This document shows positions 43,216 to 52,324 of a DNA stretch of 64,000 nucleotides, one piece after another. The notes under the pieces were generated by a model that saw only the letters and a program-made list of their open reading frames with translations, was not told where the DNA came from and ran no database searches. Made by a program: the position numbers and the translations under genes. The stretch comes from Flavobacteriia bacterium (GTDB lineage Bacteria > Bacteroidota > Bacteroidia > Flavobacteriales > Weeksellaceae): NCBI GenBank assembly GCA_015999765.1, contig JAECQR010000004.1, forward strand, positions 1 to 64,000, in the 5' to 3' direction. The stretch's first letter is position 1, and every line of letters starts with the position of its first letter.

Positions 43216-44429
43216 ACACGTTTATTAAGAATAAAAATTTTTTTTATGGTGAAATAGCGACCAACTGAATTGTTTTGGTAAAATATTCCTGCAAAATCAA
43301 GGTCGTATCTGATGTAAGTCAAACCATTATTTTGTGGATTCAATTTCCAAGTTTCCTTTAAAAGATTTCGGATATCATTTCTTGTCCAGTAAGTTGGGCG
43401 AAACATTCTATTCATCATATTCAGCAAGTCTTGCGGAACAACATTGATTTCTTCATCATTGTTGCTTTCAAAAAACTCGTACAATAATTCGATGATTTTC
43501 GATTCTAACTTATTATTATTTTTGAAAACCAATTTTTGAAGTGCTTTCGTTTTGATTTCATCTGCTGAAAACCACATTCTTGTTTTCTTCTCCGTCGAAA
43601 ATGGTCTTTCAATTAAAAACCGAAGAAAATAAGGGATTTCGGAAATGAGGTTATTCAAAAACTCAGTATTTTCCGTTTTGATCGGATTGATTTTCAGAAT
43701 CCAAAATCGGATTTCGTTTTCATCGATTTGAATAAAATTCTCTTCGTTATTGGAACACAAAATAAACTTGGCAAAAAAATCGATTTCTTCTCTGTCTTTA
43801 CCTTTGGCTTCAAGTTTATCTTTATTAGTTGTCGATAGATATTTCAATCTTTCTGTAATTTCTTTTTTGTCGAAAAAAACTTCATCGATTGCTACCAACA
43901 ACATTGCTGCCCAATCGGAATTGAATTGACTTCCAAATGAATCTCCTTTGATGTAAGTCATATTCAATCCGAAAATCTCCCTCAACCATTTGATAAATGT
44001 TGATTTTCCGGTAGCTCGTTCTTTGGACACCAAACATAAAATCGGTAGAATTTGCGTTGGAAATTGTAAGAGAATTTTTAAATAATCCAGACCCATTTCC
44101 AGTTGTTCACCGAAAATGTGCGCTACAAAATTCAAAGAAACTGGAATATTATATTTTAAATTTTCATTTTCGGATGAAGGAGCAAATGGAATTTCATTGT
44201 AAATATTATAGAAACCTTGAACGATTTGTTGATAATTTAGATGTTCCGGAATACAACAGAAACCGTCAAATTTTGGCACAGTTGAAACATACGTTTTTCC
44301 GTGATCGCTAACGATTGTTTCTCGATTCCATCGAACCAAAACAGAAGTTTTATCTCCCGAAATTAGTGGCTTTTCTATTACTTTATAATAGGTTGTTCCA
44401 ACTCGGATGTAGGGGATTTTTTGGCTCAT
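43200..44429 (-). CDS. Primase-associated helicase (superfamily 3-like ATPase)
   Basis: In this 409-aa protein the central ATPase has Walker A CLVSKERATGKSTF, Walker B LLVAIDEVFF, and motif C/sensor FILCSNNEENF, followed by EIRFWILKINPI. This is the VapE/phage-type helicase family with DUF5906-like features, usually found with a primase in plasmids, phages and mobilizable elements. The helix-rich C-terminus (RPTYWTRNDIRNLLKETWKLNP) looks like a winged helix. It overlaps the excisionase-like gene by 4 bp. Confidence 0.8.
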   Translation of the reverse strand: MSQKIPYIRVGTTYYKVIEKPLISGDKTSVLVRWNRETIVSDHGKTYVSTVPKFDGFCCIPEHLNYQQIVQGFYNIYNEIPFAPSSENENLKYNIPVSLNFVAHIFGEQLEMGLDYLKILLQFPTQILPILCLVSKERATGKSTFIKWLREIFGLNMTYIKGDSFGSQFNSDWAAMLLVAIDEVFFDKKEITERLKYLSTTNKDKLEAKGKDREEIDFFAKFILCSNNEENFIQIDENEIRFWILKINPIKTENTEFLNNLISEIPYFLRFLIERPFSTEKKTRMWFSADEIKTKALQKLVFKNNNKLESKIIELLYEFFESNNDEEINVVPQDLLNMMNRMFRPTYWTRNDIRNLLKETWKLNPQNNGLTYIRYDLDFAGIFYQNNSVGRYFTIKKIFILNKRVEMLN

Positions 44430-44803
44430 CTTTGTAGATTTTGGTTAGAATCTACATTTGCCTTTCTTGAATTTTTTCTAAAATTGGCTTCCGCTTCAGA
44501 TTGGATTTCTTGTAGGGTTTTCTTCTTTCCTTTAGAAATCCAATCCAATAATTCGTCTTCAAAGAAGTAAAGTTTTTTGCCATTTTTATAACAAGGAATC
44601 AATCTTTTCCGCACTAGAGTATAAACAGTAGGTTTTGCCTTACCTATAATTTGGCAAGCCTCTGCAATATCAATCGGAATTCTTTTTACGGGAATTATCG
44701 GAGCTTCTTTCCTTTCTACCAGAAATTTAATTTCGGCTATTTCGCTAACCAGATGCGCAACTGCTCTTGGCAGATTTTCAAATGAAATGTCATTGCTATC
44801 CAT
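44426..44803 (-). CDS. Excisionase-like helix-turn-helix protein
   Basis: This 125-aa protein has a MerR/excisionase-type HTH_17 domain (IDIAEACQIIGKAKPTVYTLVRKRLIPCYKNGKKLYFFEDELLDWI) and a basic tail. The family includes Xis-like recombination directionality factors and regulators that open replication operons in Bacteroidetes elements. It begins an operon with the helicase (4-bp overlap) and lies just after a strong terminator. Confidence 0.82.
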   Translation of the reverse strand: MDSNDISFENLPRAVAHLVSEIAEIKFLVERKEAPIIPVKRIPIDIAEACQIIGKAKPTVYTLVRKRLIPCYKNGKKLYFFEDELLDWISKGKKKTLQEIQSEAEANFRKNSRKANVDSNQNLQR

Positions 44804-44831
44804 AACTATTGTTTTTGATTGTTATGGTGCA

Positions 44832-44889
44832 AAGAAAAAAAGTGATTCCTCTGTGATCGCTATAAACACGCAATCACAGAGGAATCACT
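44832..44889 (-). terminator. Long-stem terminator / inverted repeat upstream of excisionase gene
   Basis: A 17-bp perfect inverted repeat (AGTGATTCCTCTGTGAT at 44841-44857 and its complement at 44873-44889) has a 15-nt loop and is followed on the minus strand by T7. It closes the integrase transcription unit. Its length and position upstream of the next start also allow an operator role. Confidence 0.8.
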
Positions 44890-44915
44890 AAACATACACT
44901 TCATTTTGTGATTTT

Positions 44916-45707
44916 TTATGTTTTTTGGTAGCCGGTCAAGTCTTCCTGAATTTTGATATTACCTTTTTGAGGCTCATCTTTCAAATGTGACTTGATACTA
45001 TCTAAATCAATATCATCAAGCGAAACAAATACACTTTTTAATAATTTTGAAATTTCTTCCTGTTTTATTGGTCTAAAATAATTCCAAATATTCCAACCGA
45101 AATGATAAAGATCTAGATTAGATAATTCTTTGGTATGGACAGAAATACCGTTAGGAATCTCTTCTTTTTTTGAGTAAAAACTTACGGCATTACAGAGTGC
45201 ATCAAGATCTTCATCTGTTACATATAATGCAAATTGATTCCTGGTGTAATCAAGAGCGATTTGTAGTTTTACACTTTCATTCTGTTGCTTTTGCTGGAGT
45301 TGAGTTTTTCTTATAGATTCTAGATTTACGGATTCAGTAGTTTGATTCACAATATTTTCCTCTGAATTTTCGACTAAATAGAGTGGTGTATTTTCATCAA
45401 TTATTTGCTTTTGCTTCTCCCCTACATTCTCAGGATTTTCAGATGGAATAAAATCTTCAATAGAATTTTCGGAACTGCCTTTTTTAGGAAAAATCTTTCT
45501 GAATAAGACAATTATACCATCTAGAAATAAAATAATAAGTGCATAAAATAATATACTTAATGCCGTGATTGACCAAAATACAATATTTGCGGTATATTCG
45601 TCACCACCTTTTCCAAGAAAAGAAATTCTTGCTAATGTTCCCCCTACTACACATACTAGTAGAACGGAAAGGTAGATGACAATATATTCGAAATATTTCA
45701 AGTGCAT
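44916..45707 (-). CDS. Two-TM membrane protein, function unknown
   Basis: This 263-aa protein has two N-terminal transmembrane helices (residues ~9-29 YIVIYLSVLLVCVVGGTLA and ~44-68 IVFWSITALSILFYALIILFL). A linker rich in Glu/Gln/Asn follows, then a cytoplasmic C-terminal helical region (ALDYTRNQFALYVTDEDLDALC). It starts 2 bp after the integrase stop, so it is cotranscribed with it. I do not recognise the family; similar genes accompany integrases in flavobacterial islands. Confidence 0.6.
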   Translation of the reverse strand: MHLKYFEYIVIYLSVLLVCVVGGTLARISFLGKGGDEYTANIVFWSITALSILFYALIILFLDGIIVLFRKIFPKKGSSENSIEDFIPSENPENVGEKQKQIIDENTPLYLVENSEENIVNQTTESVNLESIRKTQLQQKQQNESVKLQIALDYTRNQFALYVTDEDLDALCNAVSFYSKKEEIPNGISVHTKELSNLDLYHFGWNIWNYFRPIKQEEISKLLKSVFVSLDDIDLDSIKSHLKDEPQKGNIKIQEDLTGYQKT

Positions 45708-45709
45708 TT

Positions 45710-46951
45710 TTATAAGTTTTTTAATTGAATAGCTGTAGAAGCTTTATTTTTCTTTTCATCCACAACCTTTGCATAAACCTGCGTAGTTTTTACATTCGTA
45801 TGACCTAGCATTTTACTCACTGTGTAAATATCAGTCCCGCTCGAAAGTTGCAGCGTTGCAAAAGTATGTCTGAAATTGTGAAAAGTTATTTTTTTGCTAA
45901 TTCCTGCACTTTCAATCCATTTTTTAAGTGGTCGAGAAATCCAAGCTGGATTCGTCAAATCTTTAAAAATCAAATCAGTTGGAAGACCTGCTTCACCACA
46001 AAGTTGTAATGCTTGTTTAGACATCGGCATATATTCCACACCTTTTGTCTTTTTTTGAGTGAAGTTTATTCTGGCTTGATCGTTTTCAATATTGATTTCA
46101 TTCCACGTCAATTTTTGAATATCGGAATGTCGTAAACCTGTCAATGCCGAAAATAGCGCTGCACGTTTTAGAACATCAAGATCGCAAGGCGTTTCAACTA
46201 AAGTATTAAGTTCATCAAGTGTTAAATATTCTCGTCTTGATTCTGCGTGCGGAATCGCTTTAATTTTAGCAGAAATATCAGTCGTAAAATATCCATCAAT
46301 AAAAGCTTGTTTTAATGCAGCTTTGAATACAGAAAAATAAGTTGAAGCCGTATTTTGAGAAATAATCTCTTCCTTGTTACTACCACTTTTCGCAGTCAAC
46401 AAATATGATTTAAAGTGTTCACAGAATTTTGTGTTGATCTGCGAAAACATAATTTTTTCGCCTCCAAAATCTTTTAGAAATTCTATCGAGCGATACCAAT
46501 TTATTTGAATAGATTCGGAATTGTTTTTATGTCTTTTATTAACCAGCAAATCAAAATATCGCACAAAATTCTCCTGCGATTTTTCTTTTTGTTCTACTTG
46601 AATTTTGTCGAGTTCGCTGTAAAGTTCAATATTGTCATATTCTCTCTGACGTAATTTACGCATGGAATCTGCATAGAACATTGTCTCGCGGTCGTTTTCG
46701 CTTTTGCAAACGATTATACCATTGTCATCTCTTTTAGGTTTATATGAAACGGATTCTTGGGTTGTTCTTGCAGGTCTTTTCTTATCAAAATCTACGGTTG
46801 TGACGCTTCTGTTCAAATATTCCCGGATTCTTTGAACTTTATCTTTACCAGGAATCATCACAGGATAACTTTCCAAATAAATAAACCATTCTTTTCGGAA
46901 TTCGGATTTTCGCAATCGTACGGTAACTTTGGTTTTTAATAACTCTTTCAT
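45710..46951 (-). CDS. int: Tyrosine recombinase (island integrase)
   Basis: This 413-aa site-specific recombinase has an N-terminal Arm-type region (first ~95 aa) and a SAM-like core-binding domain (ENFVRYFDLLVNKRHKNNSESIQ). Its catalytic domain has Arg in ALTGLRHSDIQKLTW, the HxxR box in FHNFRHTFATLQL, the second His in MLGHTNVKTTQVYAKV and the nucleophile Tyr in the same segment. All catalytic residues are present, so it should be active. It lies 0.7 kb from the right att candidate and overlaps the adjacent DNA-binding protein gene by 4 bp. Confidence 0.92.
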   Translation of the reverse strand: MKELLKTKVTVRLRKSEFRKEWFIYLESYPVMIPGKDKVQRIREYLNRSVTTVDFDKKRPARTTQESVSYKPKRDDNGIIVCKSENDRETMFYADSMRKLRQREYDNIELYSELDKIQVEQKEKSQENFVRYFDLLVNKRHKNNSESIQINWYRSIEFLKDFGGEKIMFSQINTKFCEHFKSYLLTAKSGSNKEEIISQNTASTYFSVFKAALKQAFIDGYFTTDISAKIKAIPHAESRREYLTLDELNTLVETPCDLDVLKRAALFSALTGLRHSDIQKLTWNEINIENDQARINFTQKKTKGVEYMPMSKQALQLCGEAGLPTDLIFKDLTNPAWISRPLKKWIESAGISKKITFHNFRHTFATLQLSSGTDIYTVSKMLGHTNVKTTQVYAKVVDEKKNKASTAIQLKNL

Positions 46952-47517
46952 TTTCCGTCAAAAATTTTATCAATTAAATTTTTAGGAACATACACGAAAC
47001 TTCCAACTTTTTTTGTCGGAATTTTGTTTCTTTTAATTAGGTTTGTTACAGTTCCTGGATCAGCGTGGAATTTTGAACTAATTTCGGAAATTGTATAACA
47101 ATTACCAACTTCGAAATTGGGTTTCTCAGGTTTTTCTTTAGATTTATCTGGTATTTCAACTGTTGTAAACATTTTTTCTATATCTACTTTGCTTACACGA
47201 GTAAGTCGCTCTCCTAAATTGATTGAAGGTATTTTTTTATTTTTAATTAATCTATGAATCGTATTTTTTGAAATTCCAAAAAGCATTTCCGCTTCGCTCA
47301 CAGATATATAAGGTCGTGTTTGCAATTCAGCAATTTTAGAAACTGAGTTTTCTAACAGTGTTTTTTTCGCCTCGATTTCTTTTGCCAACTGTTTTTGCCG
47401 TTTTCCCAATTTTTCAGAGCAATACTTACTGCAAAATCTGGTGGCAACTGTTTTTGCTTCAAATGGCTTCTCACAAAATTCACAAAGTTTTGGTATTTTA
47501 AGATTACTGAAGCCCAT
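46948..47517 (-). CDS. Zinc-finger double-HTH protein, probable excision factor
   Basis: This 189-aa protein has an N-terminal zinc-finger-like motif (LCEFCEKPFEAKTVATRFCSKYCSEK: CxxC...CxxxC) and two HTH_17/excisionase domains: YISVSEAEMLFGISKNTIHRLIKNKKIPSINLG, and CYTISEISSKFHADPGTVTNLIKRNKIP. Two HTHs would allow binding at several sites, as recombination directionality factors do. It is the first gene of the integrase operon and the closest gene to the right end of the island. Confidence 0.78.
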   Translation of the reverse strand: MGFSNLKIPKLCEFCEKPFEAKTVATRFCSKYCSEKLGKRQKQLAKEIEAKKTLLENSVSKIAELQTRPYISVSEAEMLFGISKNTIHRLIKNKKIPSINLGERLTRVSKVDIEKMFTTVEIPDKSKEKPEKPNFEVGNCYTISEISSKFHADPGTVTNLIKRNKIPTKKVGSFVYVPKNLIDKIFDGK

Positions 47518-47667
47518 AATTCATTTATTTTTAAAATTAAAAATACACATTAGTATATTTAAGACATAATAAGAACCACATTGTCCGTTATTAAGATGCG
47601 GTACAAATAAGATACAAAAATACAATAAAAATCGATTAAAATCAACTATTATTGAAAAATGTAAAAA

Positions 47668-47705
47668 TAAAAAAAATCACCATAAACATTACGTTTACAG
47701 CGATT
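47668..47705 (-). terminator. Current dnaK terminator, right island junction
   Basis: On the minus strand AATCGCTGTAAAC, loop GTAAT, and GTTTATGGTGATT form a 13-bp RNA stem if G-U pairs are allowed, followed by T8. The hairpin lies 44 bp beyond the dnaK stop. One arm comes from the host side and the other from the island, so integration rebuilds a working terminator. Confidence 0.7.
47683..47702. other. Candidate attachment site, right end (attR)
   Basis: TAAACATTACGTTTACAGCG matches the left copy at 16505-16524 in 19 of 20 positions, in the same orientation. It lies between the integrase operon and dnaK. Confidence 0.6.
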
Positions 47706-47748
47706 TACTAATTAATTTCAATCGATATTAATCGATGATAATTGCTAC

Positions 47749-49647
47749 TTACTTGACTTCTTCGAAGTCTGCGTCCTGAACATCATCAGCTCCGGCATTA
47801 GCTCCGGCGTTACCCTGAGAAGGATCTGCACCCGGCTGACCCTGCTGGCCTGCTGCGTACATTTCTTCGGAAGCTGCCATCCATGCTGCATCTAAAGCTT
47901 CTGTTTTGGTTTTTACACTTTCGAAGTCTTTCGCTTCAAACGCAGTTTTCAGTTCTGCGTGTGCTGCTTCTACAGCTGCTTTTTTGTCAGCAGACAGTTT
48001 ATCACCGAATTCTTTCAGCTGTTTTTCAGTCTGGAAGATTAATCCGTCAGCTTTATTGAATACTTCAACTTCTTCTTTTTTCTTCGCATCGGCTGCAGAG
48101 TTTTCTTCAGCTTCACGTTTCATTCTTTGGATTTCGTCATCAGAAAGTCCTGAACTTGCCTGAATTTTAATCGACTGTTCTTTTCCTGTTCCTTTATCTT
48201 TAGCAGAAACATGAAGGATTCCGTTTGCGTCAATATCGAAAGTTACTTCAATCTGCGGAACTCCTCTTGGTGCAGGCGGAATGTCAGAAAGATCAAATCT
48301 TCCGATTTCTTTGTTGTCATTAAACATCGGTCTTTCTCCCTGTCCTACTCTGATGGAAACTGCAGGCTGATTATCGCTTGCGGTAGAGAACGTTTCAGAT
48401 TTTTTGGTTGGAATGGTGGTATTCGCATCAATTAATTTAGTGAAAACTGAACCCATTGTTTCGATTCCTAAAGAAAGCGGGGTAACGTCTAACAAAAGAA
48501 CGTCTTTCACATCTCCTGTTAAAACCCCTCCCTGGATTGCAGCTCCAATCGCTACTACCTCATCCGGATTTACTCCTTTTGAAGGTTTTTTACCGAAGAA
48601 TTTTTCTACTTCTTCCTGAATGATCGGGATTCTTGTAGAACCTCCTACCAAAATTACCTCATCGATATCTGAAATGGAAAGACCTGCATCAGAAAGCGCT
48701 TTTTTACAGGGCTCCATTGATCTTCTTACCAAATCAGCAGACAATTGCTCAAACTTCGCTTTTGTCAAAGTTTTTACCATGTGTTTTGGTCCTGTTGCAG
48801 TAGCGGTGATATAAGGAAGATTGATTTCTGTCTGAGAAGCAGAAGATAATTCAATTTTAGCTTTTTCAGCAGCTTCTTTCAAACGCTGAAGAGCGATTGC
48901 GTCAGATTTTAAATCAACACCTTCTTCCGCTTTGAACTCGTCTGCCATCCAGTTGATGATCACATCATCGAAATCGTCACCTCCCAAGTGCGTGTCACCG
49001 TTGGTAGAAAGTACTTCAAAAACACCGTCTCCTAAATCAAGGATAGAAACGTCAAAAGTTCCTCCACCTAAATCGTAAACTGCGATTTTCTGATCTTTGT
49101 GCGCTTTATCCATTCCGTATGCCAAAGCTGCTGCGGTAGGCTCATTGATGATTCTTTCTACAGTAAGTCCAGCGATTTCACCGGCTTCTTTTGTAGCCTG
49201 TCTTTGTGCATCGTTAAAGTAAGCTGGAACGGTAATTACCGCTCTTGTCACTTCCTGACCCAGGTAATCTTCAGCTGTTTTCTTCATTTTCTGAAGAATC
49301 ATAGCAGAAATTTCCTGTGGTGTATATTCTCTGTCATCAATTTTTACTTTCGCTGTATCGTTTGGTCCGCTTACCACTTTGTAAGGTACTCTTGATACTT
49401 CGTTGGCATCATCTTTAAAATGAGTTCCGATAAATCTCTTGATCGAGTATACTGTTTTTGTAGGATTGGTTACCGCCTGTCTTTTGGCAGGATCACCTAC
49501 TTTTCTCTCACCGTCTTCAGTGAAAGCAACGATGGAAGGGGTGGTTCTTTTACCTTCCGCGTTAGGAATTACCACTGCATCTTTACCCTCCATTACGGCA
49601 ACGCATGAGTTGGTTGTTCCTAAGTCAATTCCGATTATTTTACTCAT
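47749..49647 (-). CDS. dnaK: Chaperone DnaK (Hsp70)
   Basis: This is the cytoplasmic ATP-dependent chaperone, 632 aa from the ATG at 49647 ([21 protein letters not shown]); the 28-residue extension in the track is not DnaK-like. It has the ATPase signatures [24 protein letters not shown] and [14 protein letters not shown], the substrate domain with [13 protein letters not shown], and the lid ending in a Gly/Ala/Asn-rich tail with [11 protein letters not shown]. It is a conserved housekeeping gene and the host side of the island junction. No grpE or dnaJ is adjacent. Confidence 0.97.
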   Translation of the reverse strand: MSKIIGIDLGTTNSCVAVMEGKDAVVIPNAEGKRTTPSIVAFTEDGERKVGDPAKRQAVTNPTKTVYSIKRFIGTHFKDDANEVSRVPYKVVSGPNDTAKVKIDDREYTPQEISAMILQKMKKTAEDYLGQEVTRAVITVPAYFNDAQRQATKEAGEIAGLTVERIINEPTAAALAYGMDKAHKDQKIAVYDLGGGTFDVSILDLGDGVFEVLSTNGDTHLGGDDFDDVIINWMADEFKAEEGVDLKSDAIALQRLKEAAEKAKIELSSASQTEINLPYITATATGPKHMVKTLTKAKFEQLSADLVRRSMEPCKKALSDAGLSISDIDEVILVGGSTRIPIIQEEVEKFFGKKPSKGVNPDEVVAIGAAIQGGVLTGDVKDVLLLDVTPLSLGIETMGSVFTKLIDANTTIPTKKSETFSTASDNQPAVSIRVGQGERPMFNDNKEIGRFDLSDIPPAPRGVPQIEVTFDIDANGILHVSAKDKGTGKEQSIKIQASSGLSDDEIQRMKREAEENSAADAKKKEEVEVFNKADGLIFQTEKQLKEFGDKLSADKKAAVEAAHAELKTAFEAKDFESVKTKTEALDAAWMAASEEMYAAGQQGQPGADPSQGNAGANAGADDVQDADFEEVK

Positions 49648-49761
49648 AGTATGTATATTTTTGTTTTTTAATTGATTTGAAGTGGTCTTCTCCAATTTTA
49701 TACCAAGGAAAAAAGTGTGACAAATTGACATTTATTTGAATTTAATGTAAGCGCCCGGATA

Positions 49762-49783
49762 TTGCATGTCAGTGACGATGCAA
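49762..49783. promoter_or_regulatory. Dyad upstream of dnaK
   Basis: TTGCATGTCA and TGACGATGCAA form an inverted repeat of about 10-bp arms with one bulged base, 115 bp upstream of the dnaK start and before the TonB-receptor terminator. It could be an operator or a leftover repeat; no CIRCE element is seen. Confidence 0.4.
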
Positions 49784-49791
49784 ATTCAAAC

Positions 49792-49828
49792 CAAAAAAAA
49801 ACACTTCATCGCTGAAGTGTTTTTTACT
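49792..49828 (-). terminator. Terminator of the TonB-receptor gene
   Basis: A 9-bp stem (AACACTTCA / TGAAGTGTT) has a TCGC loop and is followed by T-rich sequence on the minus strand, about 20 bp after the receptor stop. Confidence 0.85.
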
Positions 49829-49840
49829 GAAAGTTTTAAG

Positions 49841-51868
49841 TTAGAACGAATAGGTAAAGCCAATGTTCAGGCTTCTGCCGCGTTCCATGATCCGGCTGGT
49901 TTTATTGGTAGAAAGCGTTCTGTTGAGATGTTCGGCGTACGCACGGTCAAAAACATTGCTGAGTTCGACATCGATAAAGGCATTTTTATAGACTTCATAC
50001 TTTGCATTTAGATTCAGGACTGAAAAATCCGGAGTCTGTAATTCTCCGAAATCCGGATTCACGCGGTCCTGTTTCGCGGCAAAGCGGTAATTTGCTCCTA
50101 AAGTCAAGGCAGAAAAACTCGCTTCTAGCTTCCAGCGGAAATCCAGCGGGAATATTTCCGGAAGCGGTTTACCGGTATCCAGATCTTTAGCATAGGTGTA
50201 AGCTATTGCCAGTTCGGTTCTCAAAGCTGGTAAAAATTTCCAGTTGAAACGGGACTCGAAACCGGTTTTCATTGCACGGTCGATATTCTGCATCTGTCTG
50301 ACTCCGGGACTCATCATCGAATATGCTTTAATATCCGGACGGATCACGCCTGATATATAATCCTGCAGGTACGAGTAAAAAACATTAGCCTGAAAATAGA
50401 CCTTTTCATTACTGAAAGAATAAATAAGGTCAGCCTGATTATTGGTTTCGGGTTGGAGATCAGGATTTCCGAGAATTTCGTAATTGTCGTTTCCTACAGT
50501 AAAAAGGTTAATGTACCTTTCAGTTAAACTTCCGCTGCGCTGCGCTCTCCCTGCCCATAAAGCAAGCTGGGAATTCGTGCCCAGCATCTTACTGTAGCCT
50601 AGACTGAGATTATGGTTTAAATCTTCCGCCGATACATCACCGTATAAATTGGTGAATAATTTTGAAGGTTGCTTGGCATCCGCGAAATTATAGTCAAGCC
50701 TTGCAGAAGCCGTGAACTTGCCACCGGAAAACAAACGCTGATATTCGCCGAACCAACCGATCTGCGCAATTTCAGAGTCCTGCCATGAGGTTCCGTCGCG
50801 CGGCGTCATCATGGCCGGCATTACCATGCGCAAGTTCTCTGCGCTTTCATTTTTGTAATCCAGACCCGTGTATAAAACGTTACTGTTCCAAGATTTTTTC
50901 AGCTCGCCCTTGGCTCCGTAGGTAAAGGATTTCACATCAGAAACCATTTTCCTGTCGGGGCTACCCATGGAATGATCCACCACGGAATAGTAAGAATTAT
51001 AATCGAACTTATTAAAAAATGAGTGATGGAAATCAGCGGTATGTTTCAGCTGGAACATCCAGGTTTTATCATAAATTAAATCCATCTGAAGGGCAGCAAA
51101 CTCTACATCTCTCCCCTGATTGGTATTGATCTGGAGTGTAGTCAAATTATTTTCATTCCATTTAAAATTTCCTTTCGCACCTAGATTATAACGTAAAAAT
51201 GCGGAACGCACTTCGTTACCGTTACCGTCTTTGTACCGGTCACCTTTCTGGTAAGACCCGAAGAGATTCCAGACCAGATTTTTCGTTGACAGTTCTGTAA
51301 AGGCTTCATTGCGGAAAATGCTGCCATTACTTTCATATCCAGTGGAAATTCGGCCTCCGAATTTTGGCTGATCCGAAAATACAGGTTTCAAGGTAATGAA
51401 ATTGATGGTTCCTCCAAAGCTGTTGCCGTTGCGGAAGTGATACGGACCCTTGAAAATTTCAGCTTCCTGCACCATATTCATATTTACCTGGCTTACGGCA
51501 GGGTCCATACGGCTTGGGCATGCACTTACGGCATGCGCCGCACCATCGATCACGATATTGAGCTGTTCATATTTAAATCCTCTAAGCACTGGGTCTGTCG
51601 CATAATTTCCTGCTTTCTTAATCCCCGAAATCTCGGGAATGGAGTTTAGAAATTTACCCGCATCGTGGTTAAGCAAATCCGTGTTCGAGGTAGTGATTTT
51701 TGACTTGTTTTTATCGCCTGCAACCAGCTTTACGATTTTTACTACTTCAATGTTTTTGTATTGTAAGGTATCTGTGTTTTGAGCGAAAAATTTCGCGGAG
51801 GGCATCAGGAATAGTACAGCAGCCCCCATCTTCAGTCTTCTGGAGACTGAAATATTCTGGAATTTCAT
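49841..51868 (-). CDS. TonB-dependent outer-membrane receptor (possible copper uptake)
   Basis: This 675-aa protein has a signal peptide, a plug domain (DLLNHDAGKFLNSIPEISGIKKAGNYATDPVLRGFKYEQLNIVIDG) and a beta-barrel ending in ...SLNIGFTYSF, with the terminal Phe of outer-membrane proteins. A Cys/Met/His-rich patch (HAVSACPSRMDPAVSQVNMNM) near the plug's end resembles copper-type receptors such as the NosA/OprC group. Its position beside the nos cluster, with NosZ needing copper, supports copper as substrate. It follows the small Cys-rich protein gene by 50 bp in the same direction, behind an Fnr-like box. Confidence 0.85.
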   Translation of the reverse strand: MKFQNISVSRRLKMGAAVLFLMPSAKFFAQNTDTLQYKNIEVVKIVKLVAGDKNKSKITTSNTDLLNHDAGKFLNSIPEISGIKKAGNYATDPVLRGFKYEQLNIVIDGAAHAVSACPSRMDPAVSQVNMNMVQEAEIFKGPYHFRNGNSFGGTINFITLKPVFSDQPKFGGRISTGYESNGSIFRNEAFTELSTKNLVWNLFGSYQKGDRYKDGNGNEVRSAFLRYNLGAKGNFKWNENNLTTLQINTNQGRDVEFAALQMDLIYDKTWMFQLKHTADFHHSFFNKFDYNSYYSVVDHSMGSPDRKMVSDVKSFTYGAKGELKKSWNSNVLYTGLDYKNESAENLRMVMPAMMTPRDGTSWQDSEIAQIGWFGEYQRLFSGGKFTASARLDYNFADAKQPSKLFTNLYGDVSAEDLNHNLSLGYSKMLGTNSQLALWAGRAQRSGSLTERYINLFTVGNDNYEILGNPDLQPETNNQADLIYSFSNEKVYFQANVFYSYLQDYISGVIRPDIKAYSMMSPGVRQMQNIDRAMKTGFESRFNWKFLPALRTELAIAYTYAKDLDTGKPLPEIFPLDFRWKLEASFSALTLGANYRFAAKQDRVNPDFGELQTPDFSVLNLNAKYEVYKNAFIDVELSNVFDRAYAEHLNRTLSTNKTSRIMERGRSLNIGFTYSF

Positions 51869-51918
51869 AAATTTTAAATTTTAATTAAAGAAGACCTGCC
51901 GTCCGCGGCAGAAATAGA

Positions 51919-52290
51919 TCAACTGAAATTAAAATTGGGAGGCGGATTGGGAACGCTGAGTAAAATCCTTTGCCAAAACGGCGCATCCGGTGTAGAAATC
52001 TTAGAATCCGGAGTATGAAGCATTATCTGTTTAGATAGCACAGGGACATCTTGTGCAAGGATGAACTGAAAATCAAAACCTAAATTGCTGAGGCTGAAAC
52101 TTGGCGAAATGTCCTGCAGTTCTTTAGACACCTGGCATTTGCCGTGACATTCCATTTCGGGTCTGTTTTTATTTTCACAAACCGATTCATAAAAATCGCG
52201 GTTCGCATGGTAATCGATAATGTAAAGCAGATTTTTTGATCCGGAAAGGAAAATCATCAGCGAAAACAATATGGAGCATGCCAGTTTCAT
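51919..52290 (-). CDS. Small exported Cys/His protein linked to TonB receptor
   Basis: This 123-aa protein has an N-terminal hydrophobic segment (LACSILFSLMIFLSGS). The core YHANRDFYESVCENKNRPEMECHGKCQVSKEL has Cys and His spaced to bind metal (C-x8-M-x-C-H-x-K-C). This small family commonly sits before TonB receptors in flavobacteria, so a role in periplasmic copper handling for NosZ is likely but inferred. The promoter has an Fnr-like dyad and a -7 box TAATTTTG at 52303-52296, leaving a leader of only ~3 nt, so the mRNA may be almost leaderless. Confidence 0.7.
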   Translation of the reverse strand: MKLACSILFSLMIFLSGSKNLLYIIDYHANRDFYESVCENKNRPEMECHGKCQVSKELQDISPSFSLSNLGFDFQFILAQDVPVLSKQIMLHTPDSKISTPDAPFWQRILLSVPNPPPNFNFS

Positions 52291-52324
52291 GAGTACAAAA
52301 TTAGAGCATAGGCGTGCTAACCTA

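Larger units (their letters stand above)
16505..47702. mobile_element. Integrative mobilizable island carrying a defence cluster
   Basis: A 31.2-kb AT-rich segment lies between imperfect 20-bp direct repeats, with tyrosine integrase, excisionase-like proteins, primase/helicase genes, MobC and MobA at the dnaK end. Conjugation machinery (VirB4, TraG coupling protein, Tra genes) is absent, so transfer would need a helper element. The remaining ~23 kb is cargo, mostly proteins with nuclease, STAND, protease, HEPN or PIN features. Insertion is into the terminator downstream of dnaK, leaving dnaK intact with a rebuilt hairpin. Confidence 0.78.

Noticed and set aside
42100-44429. Prophage replication module
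   Set aside because: No capsid, terminase, portal or lysis genes occur in the window; the neighbours are mobilization genes.
39726-47517. Full integrative conjugative element
   Set aside because: Relaxase and integrase are present, but no coupling protein or type IV secretion genes are found, so only mobilization is supported.
48404-48619. Antisense ORFs within dnaK
   Set aside because: They are shadows of the conserved dnaK reading frame.
49648-49731. 28-residue N-terminal extension of DnaK
   Set aside because: The canonical [14 protein letters not shown] start follows and the extension resembles nothing in the family.
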